NCBI RefSeq assembly: GCF_003751265.1
Contig: NZ_RJKN01000005.1
Span: 248,001-312,000, forward strand
Direction of reading: 5' to 3'
Origin: Pseudokineococcus lusitanus
GTDB taxonomy: Bacteria > Actinomycetota > Actinomycetes > Actinomycetales > Quadrisphaeraceae
DNA length: 64,000 bases
The position numbers and the translations under genes were made by a program. Position 1 is the stretch's first letter; every line of letters begins with the position of its first letter. Below are positions 8,575 to 17,563 of the stretch, one piece after another. The notes below the pieces were generated by a model. The model saw nothing but the letters and a program-made list of their open reading frames with translations. It had not been told where the DNA came from and ran no database searches.

Positions 8575-9210
8575 TCAGGAGCGGTCGAGGTGGAGCAGCC
8601 GGGTCGGCGTCGCCACGTGCGCGACCCGGACGTCGTGCGGCTCGGCGGGGACCGGCTCCACCGCCGCGTCGAGCACCTCGTCGTCGTGGAGGAGGGCCAC
8701 GGTGGGCGGCAGCCAGCCGCGGCGGCGGCGCAGGTCGTCGAGCGCGCGGTCGTAGTAGCCGCCCCCGCGGCCGAGGCGCCGGCCGGCGGTGTCGACGGCG
8801 AGGGCCGGGACGACGACCAGCTCGACGGCGGCCAGGGCGCCCGGGCCGAGGTCCGGGCCGGGGGACGCCGCCGCCCCGGGCGGCACCGGCCCGCCCGCGG
8901 CCGGGACGCGGGCCGCCCCCCAGCCGAGGCGGACACCGCCGCCGTCGCGGCCGTCGTGGGTGACGGGCAGGAGCACCGTGCAGCCGCGCTCGGCGAGCAG
9001 CGCCAGCAGCGGGCCGGTGCCGGGCTCGGAGCCGAGCGAGGCGTAGCAGGCGACGACGCCGCCGTCGGGCAGCAGGCCGCTGCCGAGCAGGACGTCGGGG
9101 AGGGCGGCCGCCACCGCGGCGCGCTCGGCGTCCGGGCGCTCCCGCCGGCGCCCGAGGACGGCGCGCCGGAGGCCGTCCTTCGTCCGCCCGGTGGCCGCCG
9201 CGGTCTCCAC
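8575..9210 (-). CDS. 5-formyltetrahydrofolate cyclo-ligase
   Basis: It converts 5-formyl-THF to 5,10-methenyl-THF with ATP. The 211-residue product has the N-terminal basic helix (GRTKDGLRRAVLGRRRER), the middle VACYASLGSEPGT segment, and the hallmark GRRLGRGGGYYDRAL loop near residue 150, which binds ATP and folate. Length fits the family. The start is GTG 9210: CAGACT lies 7 nt upstream as a leaderless -10 and translation upstream of it has no homology-like content. It is divergent from galU, the usual actinobacterial arrangement, with 72 bp between the starts. Confidence 0.93.
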   Translation of the reverse strand: METAAATGRTKDGLRRAVLGRRRERPDAERAAVAAALPDVLLGSGLLPDGGVVACYASLGSEPGTGPLLALLAERGCTVLLPVTHDGRDGGGVRLGWGAARVPAAGGPVPPGAAASPGPDLGPGALAAVELVVVPALAVDTAGRRLGRGGGYYDRALDDLRRRRGWLPPTVALLHDDEVLDAAVEPVPAEPHDVRVAHVATPTRLLHLDRS

Positions 9211-9269
9211 GGGCGGCAGTCTGCTCGCCCGGCCGTGGCTCCCGCCAGCCCCGGGGGCGGTGCCGCGGC

Positions 9270-9275
9270 TAGCCT
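9270..9275 (+). promoter_or_regulatory. -10 box of leaderless galU promoter
   Basis: TAGCCT ends 7 nt before the galU ATG at 9283, with no Shine-Dalgarno between. This matches the leaderless pattern seen across the window. Confidence 0.6.
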
Positions 9276-9282
9276 GCGCCGC

Positions 9283-10203
<921 letters not shown>

Positions 10204-11557
10204 GCGGCCCGCGGCGCCTCGAGGACCACCTGGCGGTCGTCCTCGAGGGCGCGGACCCGCTGCCGCCCCGGCGGCTGCCGCTGCTCGAGGCCCTCGACCT
10301 CGTCCTCGCCGAGGACGTCGTCGCCGGGATGTCGCTGCCGCGCTTCGACGGCTCGTCGATGGACGGCTACGCCGTGCTCGCGGCCGACGTGGCGGGGGCG
10401 AGCGACGACGCGCCGGTCGTCCTCGACGTCACGGGCGACGTCCCGGCGGGGGCGGCGGACGTGCCGCCGCTCGCGCCCGGGCGCGCCGTCCGCGTCATGA
10501 CCGGCGCCACCGTGCCGGTGGCGGAGGGCGCCGCCGCGGCCGACGTCGCCGTCGTCCAGGTCGAGTGGACCGACGCCGCCCAGACCGGGCCCGCCCCCGC
10601 GCGCGTGGCGGTGCGCCGACCCGTCGGGCCCGGCCGCAACGTGCGGCGGGCCGGCGAGGACGTCGAGGAGGGCGAGACGGTCCTGCGGGCGGGGGAGCGG
10701 CTCTCGCCGCGCCACCTCGGGCTGCTGGCGTCGCTCGGCCGCCCCGCGGTCCTCGTCCACCCGCGGCCGCGCGTCCTCGTGCTGTCCACGGGCACCGAGG
10801 TCGTCGAGCCCGGGGAGCCGCTGGGCCCCGGGCAGATCCACGACTCCAACTCCACCGTGCTCGTCGCGGCCTGCCGTGAGGCCGGGGCGGACGCCCGCCG
10901 CGTGCGCGCCGTCGAGGACGAGCCCGAGCGCCTGCTCGCGGCCCTCGCGCCGGAGCTGGCCGGCGCGGACCTCGTCCTCACGACCGGCGGCGTGAGCGCC
11001 GGGGCGTACGAGGTCGTCAAGGAGGCGCTGTCCCGGCCGCTGCCGGGCGGGGCGGGCGGCGCCGACGGCCCCGCGGTCGACTTCGTCCGGGTGGCGATGC
11101 AGCCGGGCGGGCCGCAGGGCTCCGGCTGGCTCGCCGCGCCCGACGGCCGCCGGGTCCGCGTGCTGACGCTGCCGGGGAACCCGGTCAGCGCGTACGTCTC
11201 CTTCGAGGCCTTCGTGCGGCCGTGGCTGCGTCGCGTCCTCGGCGAGGTGGAGCTGCAGCGCCCCCTGGTCGAGGCGGTCGTCGACCGCGGCTGGCGCTCG
11301 GTCGAGGGCAAGCGGCAGCTCTACCGGGTGCGGCTGGAGCGGGACCACGACGGCGTCGCCCACGTCGGCGCCATCGGCGGGCCGGGCAGCCACCTCGTCG
11401 CCGACCTCGTGACGGCGACGGCGCTCGCCGTCGTCCCCGAGGAGGTGACGGACGTGCGGCCCGGTGACACGCTGGCCTGCATGCTGCTGGAGCGCGGGTC
11501 GACCGCCGTCACGGGGCCGCCGCGGCCCACGACCACGGAGCCCGGGGGGCCCGTCGC

Positions 11558-12028
11558 GTGAGCGGCCTCACCCACCTCGACGACCGCGGGCAGGCCCGCA
11601 TGGTCGATGTCTCCGCCAAGGACGTCACCGTCCGCACCGCCAGCGCCGCCGGCCGGGTGCTGTGCGCGCCCGAGGTCGTCGCCGCGCTGCGGGGCGAGGG
11701 CGTGCCCAAGGGCGACGCGCTCGCCGTCGCCCGGCTCGCCGGCCTCCAGGCCGCCAAGCGGACGCCGGACCTCGTGCCGCTCGCCCACCCCGTCGCCGTC
11801 CACGCCGTCGAGGTCGACGTCGAGGTCACCGACGAGGGCGTCGAGATCACCGCGACCGTCCGGACGGCCGACCGCACCGGCGTCGAGATGGAGGCGCTGA
11901 CGTGCGTCGCCGTCGCGGGGCTGGCGCTCGTCGACATGGTCAAGGCGCTCGACCGCGGCGCCGTCATCACGGACGTGCGGGTCACCGCCAAGTCCGGCGG
12001 GCGCTCCGGGTCGTGGACGCGTGGCTGA
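11558..12028 (+). CDS. moaC: Cyclic pyranopterin monophosphate synthase MoaC
   Basis: With MoaA it converts GTP-derived 3',8-cyclo-7,8-dihydro-GTP into cyclic pyranopterin monophosphate. The 156-residue product shows all family blocks: LTHLDDRGQARMVDVS, KRTPDLVPLAHPV (the catalytic loop), EMEALTCVAVAGLALVDM and KALDRGAVI. It starts at GTG 11558 within the moeA stop (GTGA) and its end overlaps mog by 8 nt, so the three are tightly coupled. No moaA, moaE or moaD is in the window. Confidence 0.96.
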   Translation: MSGLTHLDDRGQARMVDVSAKDVTVRTASAAGRVLCAPEVVAALRGEGVPKGDALAVARLAGLQAAKRTPDLVPLAHPVAVHAVEVDVEVTDEGVEITATVRTADRTGVEMEALTCVAVAGLALVDMVKALDRGAVITDVRVTAKSGGRSGSWTRG

Positions 12029-12539
12029 GCAGCGCGCCGGCGCCGTCGTCGTCGCCTCGACCCGGGCGGCGCGCGGCCTCTACGCCGACGAGACGGGGCC
12101 CCTGCTCGTCGAGGGCCTGCGGGCGATGGGCCTGGCCGTGGGCGACGCCGTCGTCGTCGAGGACGGCGACGCCGTGGGGGAGGCCCTGCGGGCCGCGCTC
12201 GCCGCGGGCGCCGACGTCGTCCTCACGACCGGCGGCACCGGCCTGACGCCGCGCGACCTCACCCCCGAGCAGACCGCGCCCCTGCTCGACCGCGAGCTGC
12301 CCGGCCTCGCCGAGGCCCTGCGGGCGCGGGGGCGCGAGACGGGCGTCCCGACGTCGTCGCTGTCGCGGGGGCTGGCCGGGACGGCGGGCCGTGCGCTCGT
12401 CGTCAACCTCCCCGGCTCGCCGGGCGGGTGCCGCGACGGCCTCGCCGTGCTGGCCGAGGTGCTGCCCCACGCCCTCGACCAGGTGGCGGGCGGCGACCAC
12501 GACCGGGCCGCCGCGACGTCGGGGGGCCCGGCGGCGTGA
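12021..12539 (+). CDS. mog: Molybdopterin adenylyltransferase (MogA/MoaB)
   Basis: It adenylates molybdopterin before metal insertion by MoeA. The 172-residue product shows VVVASTRAARGLYADETGP at the start, the conserved TTGGTGLTPRDLTPEQT loop near residue 73 and NLPGSPGG near residue 132, which bind molybdopterin. The GTG start lies 8 nt inside moaC, so translation is coupled. The last 20 residues are an Ala/Gly-rich tail. MogA versus MoaB naming cannot be settled from sequence alone. Confidence 0.92.
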   Translation: MAEQRAGAVVVASTRAARGLYADETGPLLVEGLRAMGLAVGDAVVVEDGDAVGEALRAALAAGADVVLTTGGTGLTPRDLTPEQTAPLLDRELPGLAEALRARGRETGVPTSSLSRGLAGTAGRALVVNLPGSPGGCRDGLAVLAEVLPHALDQVAGGDHDRAAATSGGPAA

Positions 12540-12558
12540 GCACGTCGGGGCCGGGCCG

Positions 12559-13164
12559 GTGAGCGGCTGGCCGGTCGAGCTCCGCAGCGGCGACGTCACG
12601 CTGCGGCCGCTGCGCCGCGGGGACCGGACGGCGTGGGCGCGGCTGCGCTCGGCCAACGCCGGGTGGCTGGAGCGGTGGGAGGCGACGCCGCCCGCCGGGT
12701 CGAGCGCGCCGCCGTCCTTCCCGGCGATGGTCCGCGAGCTGCGGACGCAGGCGCGCCAGGGCCACGCGCTGCCCTTCGTCGTCGAGCACCACGGCCGGAT
12801 GGTCGGCCAGCTCACCGTCGCCGGGATCACGTGGGGCTCGCTGCGGTCCGGCACGGTCGGGTACTGGGTGGACCGCCGCGTCGCGGGCCGCGGGATCATG
12901 CCGACCGCCGTCGCGCTCGTCACCGACCACTGCTTCCGCTCGCTCGGCCTCCACCGCGTCGAGGTCAACATCCGCCCGGAGAACGCGCCGAGCCTGCGCG
13001 TCGTCGAGAAGCTCGGCTTCCGCGACGAGGGCCTGCGCCGCGCGTACCTCCACATCGACGGCGCGTGGCGCGACCACCGCACCTTCGCCCTCGTGGCCGA
13101 GGAGGTGCCGGAGGGCCTGCTCGCCCGCTGGCTCGCGGCCCGCCCCCCGCACCGGTCCTCGTAG
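12559..13164 (+). CDS. GNAT acetyltransferase, RimJ/RimL type
   Basis: The 201-residue product has the RimJ/RimL plan: LRPLRRGDRTAWARLRS at the start, VGQLTVAGITWGSLRSGTVG in the core, YWVDRRVAGRGIMPTAVAL (the acetyl-CoA pyrophosphate loop, RxxGxG/A type), then RVEVNIRPENAPSLRVVEKLGF and the YLHIDGAWRDH end. Relatives acetylate N-termini of ribosomal proteins; the substrate here is unknown. The gene follows mog by 19 bp, and in actinobacteria it often closes the galU-mog cluster. GTG 12559 is chosen because homology starts right after it. Confidence 0.9.
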   Translation: MSGWPVELRSGDVTLRPLRRGDRTAWARLRSANAGWLERWEATPPAGSSAPPSFPAMVRELRTQARQGHALPFVVEHHGRMVGQLTVAGITWGSLRSGTVGYWVDRRVAGRGIMPTAVALVTDHCFRSLGLHRVEVNIRPENAPSLRVVEKLGFRDEGLRRAYLHIDGAWRDHRTFALVAEEVPEGLLARWLAARPPHRSS

Positions 13165-13237
13165 CCTCCCGTCGACCCGGGCGGCCCCCGAGCGGGTCGT
13201 CGTGGCCTGTCGTCGCAGGGGAGCGCCTCGCGACGCA
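13165..13237. other. Start of a 405-bp gene-free stretch
   Basis: From the GNAT stop to 13569 I find no convincing gene. The first 70 bases hold nothing recognisable. The middle is the six-unit array described next. The last 85 bases carry the promoter of the following membrane protein (TACCGT at 13557-13562). Confidence 0.6.
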
Positions 13238-13483
13238 CCCTGTCGGCACTTCGTCGCCGAAGTGCGCCTTCGGGCGCCCTGTGTAGGCAGTCCGTCGCCG
13301 AAGTGCGCTGTGAGGCGCGCTGTGTCGGCAGTTCGTCGCCGAAGTGCGCCCTGGGGCGCACTGTGTCGGCAGTTCGTCGCCGAAGTGCGCCGTGGGGCGC
13401 GCTGGGTCGGCAGTTCGTCGCCGAAGACCGGCCGGGGACGCTCCCTGCCGGCACTTCGTCGCCGAAGACCGCCGCGGGGGAGG
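13238..13483. repeat. Six tandem 41-bp units, each with a CTTCG-tcgc-CGAAG dyad
   Basis: Unit starts are 13238, 13279, 13320, 13361, 13402 and 13443, exactly 41 bp apart. Units 3 and 4 differ at 2 of 41 positions; units 1, 5 and 6 are more diverged at their ends. Each carries TTCGTCGCCGAAG or a one-base variant; in unit 1 the dyad is perfect (GCACTTCG, four bases, CGAAGTGC). Units 5 and 6 have CGAAGACC instead of CGAAGTGC. The period is not a multiple of three, and frames differ from unit to unit, so it is not a coding repeat. It sits between the GNAT gene and a leaderless membrane-protein promoter about 75 bp downstream. Confidence 0.9.
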
Positions 13484-13556
13484 TGGGTGGTGGGGCCTGT
13501 CACCGCCGCGCCCGGGCGCGGCGGCGCGCCTCCCGGGGCGCGGGGGAGCGCCCGCC

Positions 13557-13562
13557 TACCGT
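13557..13562 (+). promoter_or_regulatory. -10 box, leaderless promoter of the membrane protein gene
   Basis: TACCGT ends 7 nt before ATG 13570, with no Shine-Dalgarno. It lies 74 bp after the last 41-bp repeat unit. Confidence 0.55.
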
Positions 13563-13569
13563 CCGTGAC

Positions 13570-14631
13570 ATGGACGGCGGGGCGACGGCGGCGCTGCTGG
13601 TCCTGGCGGTCCTCCTCGTCGGCGTGCCGCGCATGAGCCGCCGCCGCGCGGAGCTCGGCAGCTGGCACGCCGCCGGCCGCGGCGACGCCGAGACGGCCCC
13701 GCGCGCCGTCCCCCTCGCCTCCCGCACCCCCCTGCGGCGTGCCCTCCCCGGCCGCCGGGACACCGCCGCGCGCGAGGTGGCGACGCCGGCCGTGGCCGGG
13801 GCGACGGTCCTCGCCCCGGGGACGGGCCTGCGGCGCGCGACGCCCGGCGCGCGGGTGCTCGTCCGGCGCTCCGCCGTCCCGCGCCCCCGGTGCGCGCCCG
13901 GCTCGAGCAGCCGCCCCGTCCTCGCGGGCCGCCCGGCGACGCCGCTCGAGGGCTCGTCGGACCTCATCGTCGTCGCCGGCACGGCCGTCGAGACCCCCCT
14001 CGAGGCCCCGTTCGAGGCGCCGGTCGCGACCACCGTCGCCGCCGTGCCGGCCGTCGACGACGTCCGCGCGTCCGACGTCGTCCCCGCCCGCCCCGCGGGG
14101 ACGGCCCCCGGCGTCCCCGCCCCGCGTCGTGCGCCGTCGTCGCGCACCGCGGCCCCGGCGGGCGGCGCCCGGCCCGTCGGCCGCGTCGACGGGCCCGTCC
14201 GCCACCTCGTGCGGCTCGGCACCACCGCGGCCGCCGCCCTCCTCGTGGGCGTCCTCGCCGTGCTCGGTGTCGTCCCCGCCCCGGCCGCCGCGCTGCTGCC
14301 GCTGCTCCTCGCCGCCGACGTCGTCGTGCTCCGCCGCCGCGCCGTCCGCACCCGGGCCGCCGCCCGCGAGCGGGCCCGTCGCGCCCGGTCGGCCGCGCCG
14401 CCCGCGGCGGTCGCCGACGTCGCCGCGCCCGCCCCCGCCCCCGCCGCGGCGCCGGCCCCCCGGACCGGCGCCGTCACCGGGCTCCTGCCCTCGCTCGCCG
14501 ACCTCCGCGCCGCCGCCGCGGCCGACGCCGCCCCGGGCCTGCGCGGGCCCGCCACGGCCCCGCGCCCGGCGCCGGTCGAGGAGCCCGCCCGCCCCGCGCG
14601 TCCGGCCCGGCGGCGCCGCCGCTCGGCCTGA
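13570..14631 (+). CDS. Membrane protein with long Ala/Pro/Arg-rich loops (unknown function)
   Basis: A 353-residue protein that I do not recognise by function. Residues 3-18 form one TM helix. Residues 20-205 are a basic, Ala/Pro/Thr-rich stretch with little order. Residues 215-260 form two closely spaced TM helices, followed by RRRAVRTRAAARERARRARSA. The tail is Ala/Pro-rich with one ordered piece (TGLLPSLADLRAAAAADA) and ends in a poly-Arg cluster. Proteins of this type stand behind the GNAT gene in other actinobacteria. The ATG is preceded by a leaderless -10. Composition-driven overlap frames make the interior hard to check, but the frame and stop are clear. Confidence 0.75.
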   Translation: MDGGATAALLVLAVLLVGVPRMSRRRAELGSWHAAGRGDAETAPRAVPLASRTPLRRALPGRRDTAAREVATPAVAGATVLAPGTGLRRATPGARVLVRRSAVPRPRCAPGSSSRPVLAGRPATPLEGSSDLIVVAGTAVETPLEAPFEAPVATTVAAVPAVDDVRASDVVPARPAGTAPGVPAPRRAPSSRTAAPAGGARPVGRVDGPVRHLVRLGTTAAAALLVGVLAVLGVVPAPAAALLPLLLAADVVVLRRRAVRTRAAARERARRARSAAPPAAVADVAAPAPAPAAAPAPRTGAVTGLLPSLADLRAAAAADAAPGLRGPATAPRPAPVEEPARPARPARRRRRSA

Positions 14632-14674
14632 GCCGACGCCCGGCCACGGTGCGCGACGGGCCGTCCGGCGCTGG

Positions 14675-14680
14675 TAGTGT
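14675..14680 (+). promoter_or_regulatory. -10 box of the tRNA-Ala promoter
   Basis: TAGTGT lies 22 bp before the mature tRNA 5' end, a normal distance for a short tRNA leader. Confidence 0.45.
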
Positions 14681-14702
14681 CTGGCACGCCCTCCGGGGCA
14701 CC

Positions 14703-14775
14703 GGGGCTGTGGCGCAGCTGGTAGCGCACCTCGTTCGCAACGAGGGGGTCAGGGGTTCGAGTCCCCTCAGCTCCA
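14703..14775 (+). tRNA. tRNA-Ala (anticodon CGC)
   Basis: A full cloverleaf can be drawn. The acceptor stem GGGGCTG pairs with CAGCTCC (one G-U). The D arm is GCGC with loop and GCGC. The anticodon stem CCTCG/CGAGG holds loop TTCGCAA, giving anticodon CGC for codon GCG. The T arm AGGGG-TTCGAGT-CCCCT is perfect. Discriminator is A; CCA is not encoded. A strong hairpin follows. Confidence 0.97.
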
Positions 14776-14797
14776 CCCCACCGCGGGCCCGCCCGCA

Positions 14798-14834
14798 GCA
14801 CCGAGAGCCCCTGCCACGGCAGGGGCTCTCGTGC
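14798..14834 (+). terminator. Terminator hairpin after tRNA-Ala
   Basis: A 13-bp perfect stem (CGAGAGCCCCTGC and its complement) closes a CACG loop between 14802 and 14831, with three more pairs outside one bulged C. There is no T tract, as usual for such high-GC terminators. Confidence 0.8.
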
Positions 14835-14897
14835 GTCCGGGGGTCGGGCGGCCGTCGTCGCCTCGCGCCGGGCGGCCCCGGCGGCGAGGGTGGTCGC

Positions 14898-15704
14898 ATG
14901 ACGACACCGACGTCCGACCCCACCGGCCTGCCCGGCCCCACCGCGACGCTGCCCGGCGGGGGATCCATCCCGCTGCTCGGCCTCGGCACGTGGCAGTCCG
15001 AGGGCGACGACTGCTACCGCTCGGTCCTCCACGCGCTGCAGGTGGGCTACCGCCACATCGACACGGCCACCGGCTACGGCAACGAGGACCAGGTGGGGCG
15101 CGCCCTCGCCGACTCCGGGGTGCCGCGCGAGGACGTCTTCGTCACGACGAAGCTGCCGCCGGACCAGGTCGACGACGCCCGCGCCGTGCTCGCCCGCTCG
15201 CTCGACCTCCTCGGCACGTCCTACGTCGACCTCTGGCTCATCCACTGGCCGCCGAACGGCGAGGCCCGTCCCGACGTCTGGGAGCACGTGCTCGCCGCCC
15301 GCGCCGAGGGGCAGACGCGGGACGCCGGCGTCAGCAACTACAGCACCGCGCAGGTCGACGAGCTCGTGAGCGCCACGGGGACGGCGCCGGCCGTCAACCA
15401 GGTGCCGTGGGCGCCCGCGCTCCACGACGCGCAGTTCCTCGCCGAGTCCCGCGAGCGCGGCGTCGTCGTCGAGGGCTACAGCCCCTTCAAGAAGACGGAC
15501 ATGAGCGACGCCGTCCTCCGGGAGATCGCCCGCGGCCACGGCGTCACGCCGCAGCAGGTCGTCCTGCGCTGGCACCTCGAGCACGGCGTCGTCGTCATCC
15601 CCAAGTCGGTGACGCCCGAGCGCATCGAGGCGAACGCGGACGTCTTCGGCTTCGCCCTCACGCCCGACGAGGTGCGCCGCGTGGACGGCATCGCCCCCGC
15701 CTGA
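14898..15704 (+). CDS. Aldo/keto reductase (AKR5-like)
   Basis: An NADPH-dependent carbonyl reductase of 268 residues with the (beta/alpha)8 plan. The catalytic tetrad is visible: Asp and Tyr in HIDTATGYGNEDQVGRAL (residues 54-71), Lys in VFVTTKLPP near 82, and His in VDLWLIHWPPN near 115. The cofactor end is VVIPKSVTPERIEAN near residue 235, with Lys and Arg for the NADPH phosphate. It resembles 2,5-diketo-gluconate reductase-type enzymes; the substrate is unknown. The ATG at 14898 follows a GCGAGGGTGG stretch that may act as a weak ribosome site. It converges with the mannosyltransferase gene. Confidence 0.92.
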   Translation: MTTPTSDPTGLPGPTATLPGGGSIPLLGLGTWQSEGDDCYRSVLHALQVGYRHIDTATGYGNEDQVGRALADSGVPREDVFVTTKLPPDQVDDARAVLARSLDLLGTSYVDLWLIHWPPNGEARPDVWEHVLAARAEGQTRDAGVSNYSTAQVDELVSATGTAPAVNQVPWAPALHDAQFLAESRERGVVVEGYSPFKKTDMSDAVLREIARGHGVTPQQVVLRWHLEHGVVVIPKSVTPERIEANADVFGFALTPDEVRRVDGIAPA

Positions 15705-15720
15705 CCCGTCGTCCGACGAC

Positions 15721-15817
15721 AGCAGGCGCCTGCTCCGGCCCCCGACGCCCTCGGGGACGCGGACGGGCGCCTGCTCTCGTCCCGGAGGGGGCCAGGGGCG
15801 AGGGCAGGCGCCTGCTC
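15721..15817. repeat. Three palindromes GCAGGCGCCTGC about 41 bp apart
   Basis: The core is a perfect 12-bp palindrome. Copy 1 is at 15722-15733 (extended to 14 bp), copy 2 is an imperfect form at 15764-15775, copy 3 is at 15804-15815; each is followed by TC. The spacing is 42 and 40 bp, close to the 41-bp period of the array at 13238, though the sequences are unrelated. They lie between two convergent genes and may act as a bidirectional terminator or a protein-binding array. Confidence 0.75.
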
Positions 15818-15849
15818 GCGTCGGGTGGTGGGGCGCGTCGGGGCAGGGC

Positions 15850-17469
15850 TCAGATCCAGCTCGGCAGCCACATCCGCCAGCGCCAGTGCTCCAGCGGGAT
15901 GGTCTGCGCCGTCCAGACCGGCCAGAAGAAGGCCGCCGCCAGCACCGCGGCGACGACGACGGCGCCCGCCACGAGTGCGCCCGCCCGCCGACGCCGGGGG
16001 GAGGCCGTCGACGACCCGAGCACCATCCCCAGCACCATCGTCAGGGCGAGGGCGACGTACGGGGACAGGGCCACCGTGTAGAAGGTGTAGGTCGTCCGCT
16101 CGGGGTAGAGGAACCACGGCAGGTACAGCCCCGCGACGGGCGCGAGGACGGCGCCCGCGCGCCAGTCCCGCCCCAGGGCCCACACGCCGACGAGGACGAC
16201 GAGCGCGGCGGCGCCGCCCCACCACACGACCGGGTTGCCCAGCGCGGTGACCGCCTGCGAGCAGGACTGGACGTCGCAGCCGTCGACGCCGAGGCCGGGG
16301 GCCTCGTAGTAGAAGGACGTCGGCCGGCCCTGCACGAGCCACGACTCCGGGCTCGACTCGTAGGGGTGCGGGCTGCCGAGGCCGACGTGGAACGTGTACA
16401 TGTCGACGTGGAACTTCCACAGCGACGCCAGCGGGTCGGGGAGCCACGGCAGGTAGCCGGGGTTCTCGGCCGCGTACTGCCGCAGGTGGGCGCCCGTGCT
16501 CGCGAACCAGCCGGCCCACGAGGCGAGGTAGGTGGCCCCCGCCACGGCGAGCATCCCGACGGCCGCGGGCACCCCGTCCTTGACGACGCCGCCCACCGCC
16601 CAGTGCCGGACGCCGGCGGCCCGCCGCGCGCCGCAGTCCCACAGGACGCTCGCGAGGCCGAGGGCGGCGAAGGCGTAGAGCCCGGACCACTTCGTGCCGA
16701 CCGCCAGCCCGAGGCACACGGCCGCGACGAGCCGCCAGGGCCGGGCGAGCAGCCACGGGCCCGCCCCCACCAGCGCCCTCTCCGGCAGGCCGGCGACGCG
16801 CCGCGCCAGCCGGGCCCGGGAGGCGTCGCGGTCGAGCACGAGGGCGGCGACGGCGGCGAGGACGAAGAAGGACAGGGCGACGTCGAGCAGCCCCGTCCGC
16901 GAGAGGACGAGGTGCTGGCCGTCGACGGCCAGGAGCAGGCCGGCCGTCGAGCCGAGCAGCGTGGAGGAGAAGAGGCGGCGACCCAGCCGGGCGACGAGGA
17001 GCACCGACAGCGTGCCGGTCACGGCGGCGCCGAGGCGCCAGCCGGCCGGGTCGTCCGAGCCGAGCAGGAGCTGCCCCAGCGCCAGCACCCACTTGCCGAC
17101 GGGCGGGTGCACGGGGAACTCGGCCTCGTCGAGGGGGGCGGGGCTGCCGGCGGCGAAGGCCGCGTCGGCCCCCTCCGGCCACCGCAGCTCGTAGCCGGCG
17201 ACGAGGTAGGAGTAGGCCTGCTTGACGTAGTACGTCTCGTCGAAGACGAGCGTCGTCGGGCGGCCCAGGTCCCACAGCCGGAGGACGGCCGCGAGGGCGG
17301 TGACGAGGAGCGGACCCACCCAGCCCCACACGACGTCGGTGGGCGTGCGGCCGACGAGGCGCTCGCGGAGCACGGCGGCCCGGGCGACGACGGCGGCCCG
17401 TCGCGGCGCCCCGTCCGGGTCGGGCCCCGGCGGCCCCGCCGCCGTCGGCGCGGCCGTGCTCGTCGTCAC
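15850..17469 (-). CDS. Dolichyl/polyprenyl-phosphate-mannose protein mannosyltransferase (GT39)
   Basis: It transfers mannose from polyprenyl-phosphate-mannose to Ser/Thr of exported proteins. The 539-residue protein has about ten TM helices. The catalytic acidic pair is in LVFDETYYVKQAYSYL near residue 65 (DE of the first periplasmic loop), and HPPVGKWVLALGQ, GTKWSGLYAFAALG, HPYESSPESWL and YYEAPG are typical PMT blocks. The start is GTG 17469, 7 nt after a TAGGCT box on the minus strand, so it is probably leaderless. It is divergent from rsmI, the standard actinobacterial pairing. Secreted Ser/Thr-rich proteins in this window (Rpf linker, lipoproteins) are plausible substrates. Confidence 0.94.
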   Translation of the reverse strand: MTTSTAAPTAAGPPGPDPDGAPRRAAVVARAAVLRERLVGRTPTDVVWGWVGPLLVTALAAVLRLWDLGRPTTLVFDETYYVKQAYSYLVAGYELRWPEGADAAFAAGSPAPLDEAEFPVHPPVGKWVLALGQLLLGSDDPAGWRLGAAVTGTLSVLLVARLGRRLFSSTLLGSTAGLLLAVDGQHLVLSRTGLLDVALSFFVLAAVAALVLDRDASRARLARRVAGLPERALVGAGPWLLARPWRLVAAVCLGLAVGTKWSGLYAFAALGLASVLWDCGARRAAGVRHWAVGGVVKDGVPAAVGMLAVAGATYLASWAGWFASTGAHLRQYAAENPGYLPWLPDPLASLWKFHVDMYTFHVGLGSPHPYESSPESWLVQGRPTSFYYEAPGLGVDGCDVQSCSQAVTALGNPVVWWGGAAALVVLVGVWALGRDWRAGAVLAPVAGLYLPWFLYPERTTYTFYTVALSPYVALALTMVLGMVLGSSTASPRRRRAGALVAGAVVVAAVLAAAFFWPVWTAQTIPLEHWRWRMWLPSWI

Positions 17470-17563
17470 CCGGCGCAGCCTAGGTGGGCGACCCGCGCGC
17501 GCGGGCGTGCTCCGCCGCGCCGGCCCGGGCGACCACCCGCGCGGCGGCTGCGAGGATGCGGGC

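Noticed and set aside
13238-13483. CRISPR array
   Set aside because: The units are contiguous with no unique spacers, 41 bp long, and no cas gene is nearby.
13202-13636. Coding repeat protein across the 41-bp array (VGSSSPK-like translation)
   Set aside because: The 41-bp period shifts frame in each unit, so no constant peptide repeat is kept; it is a product of the DNA repeat.
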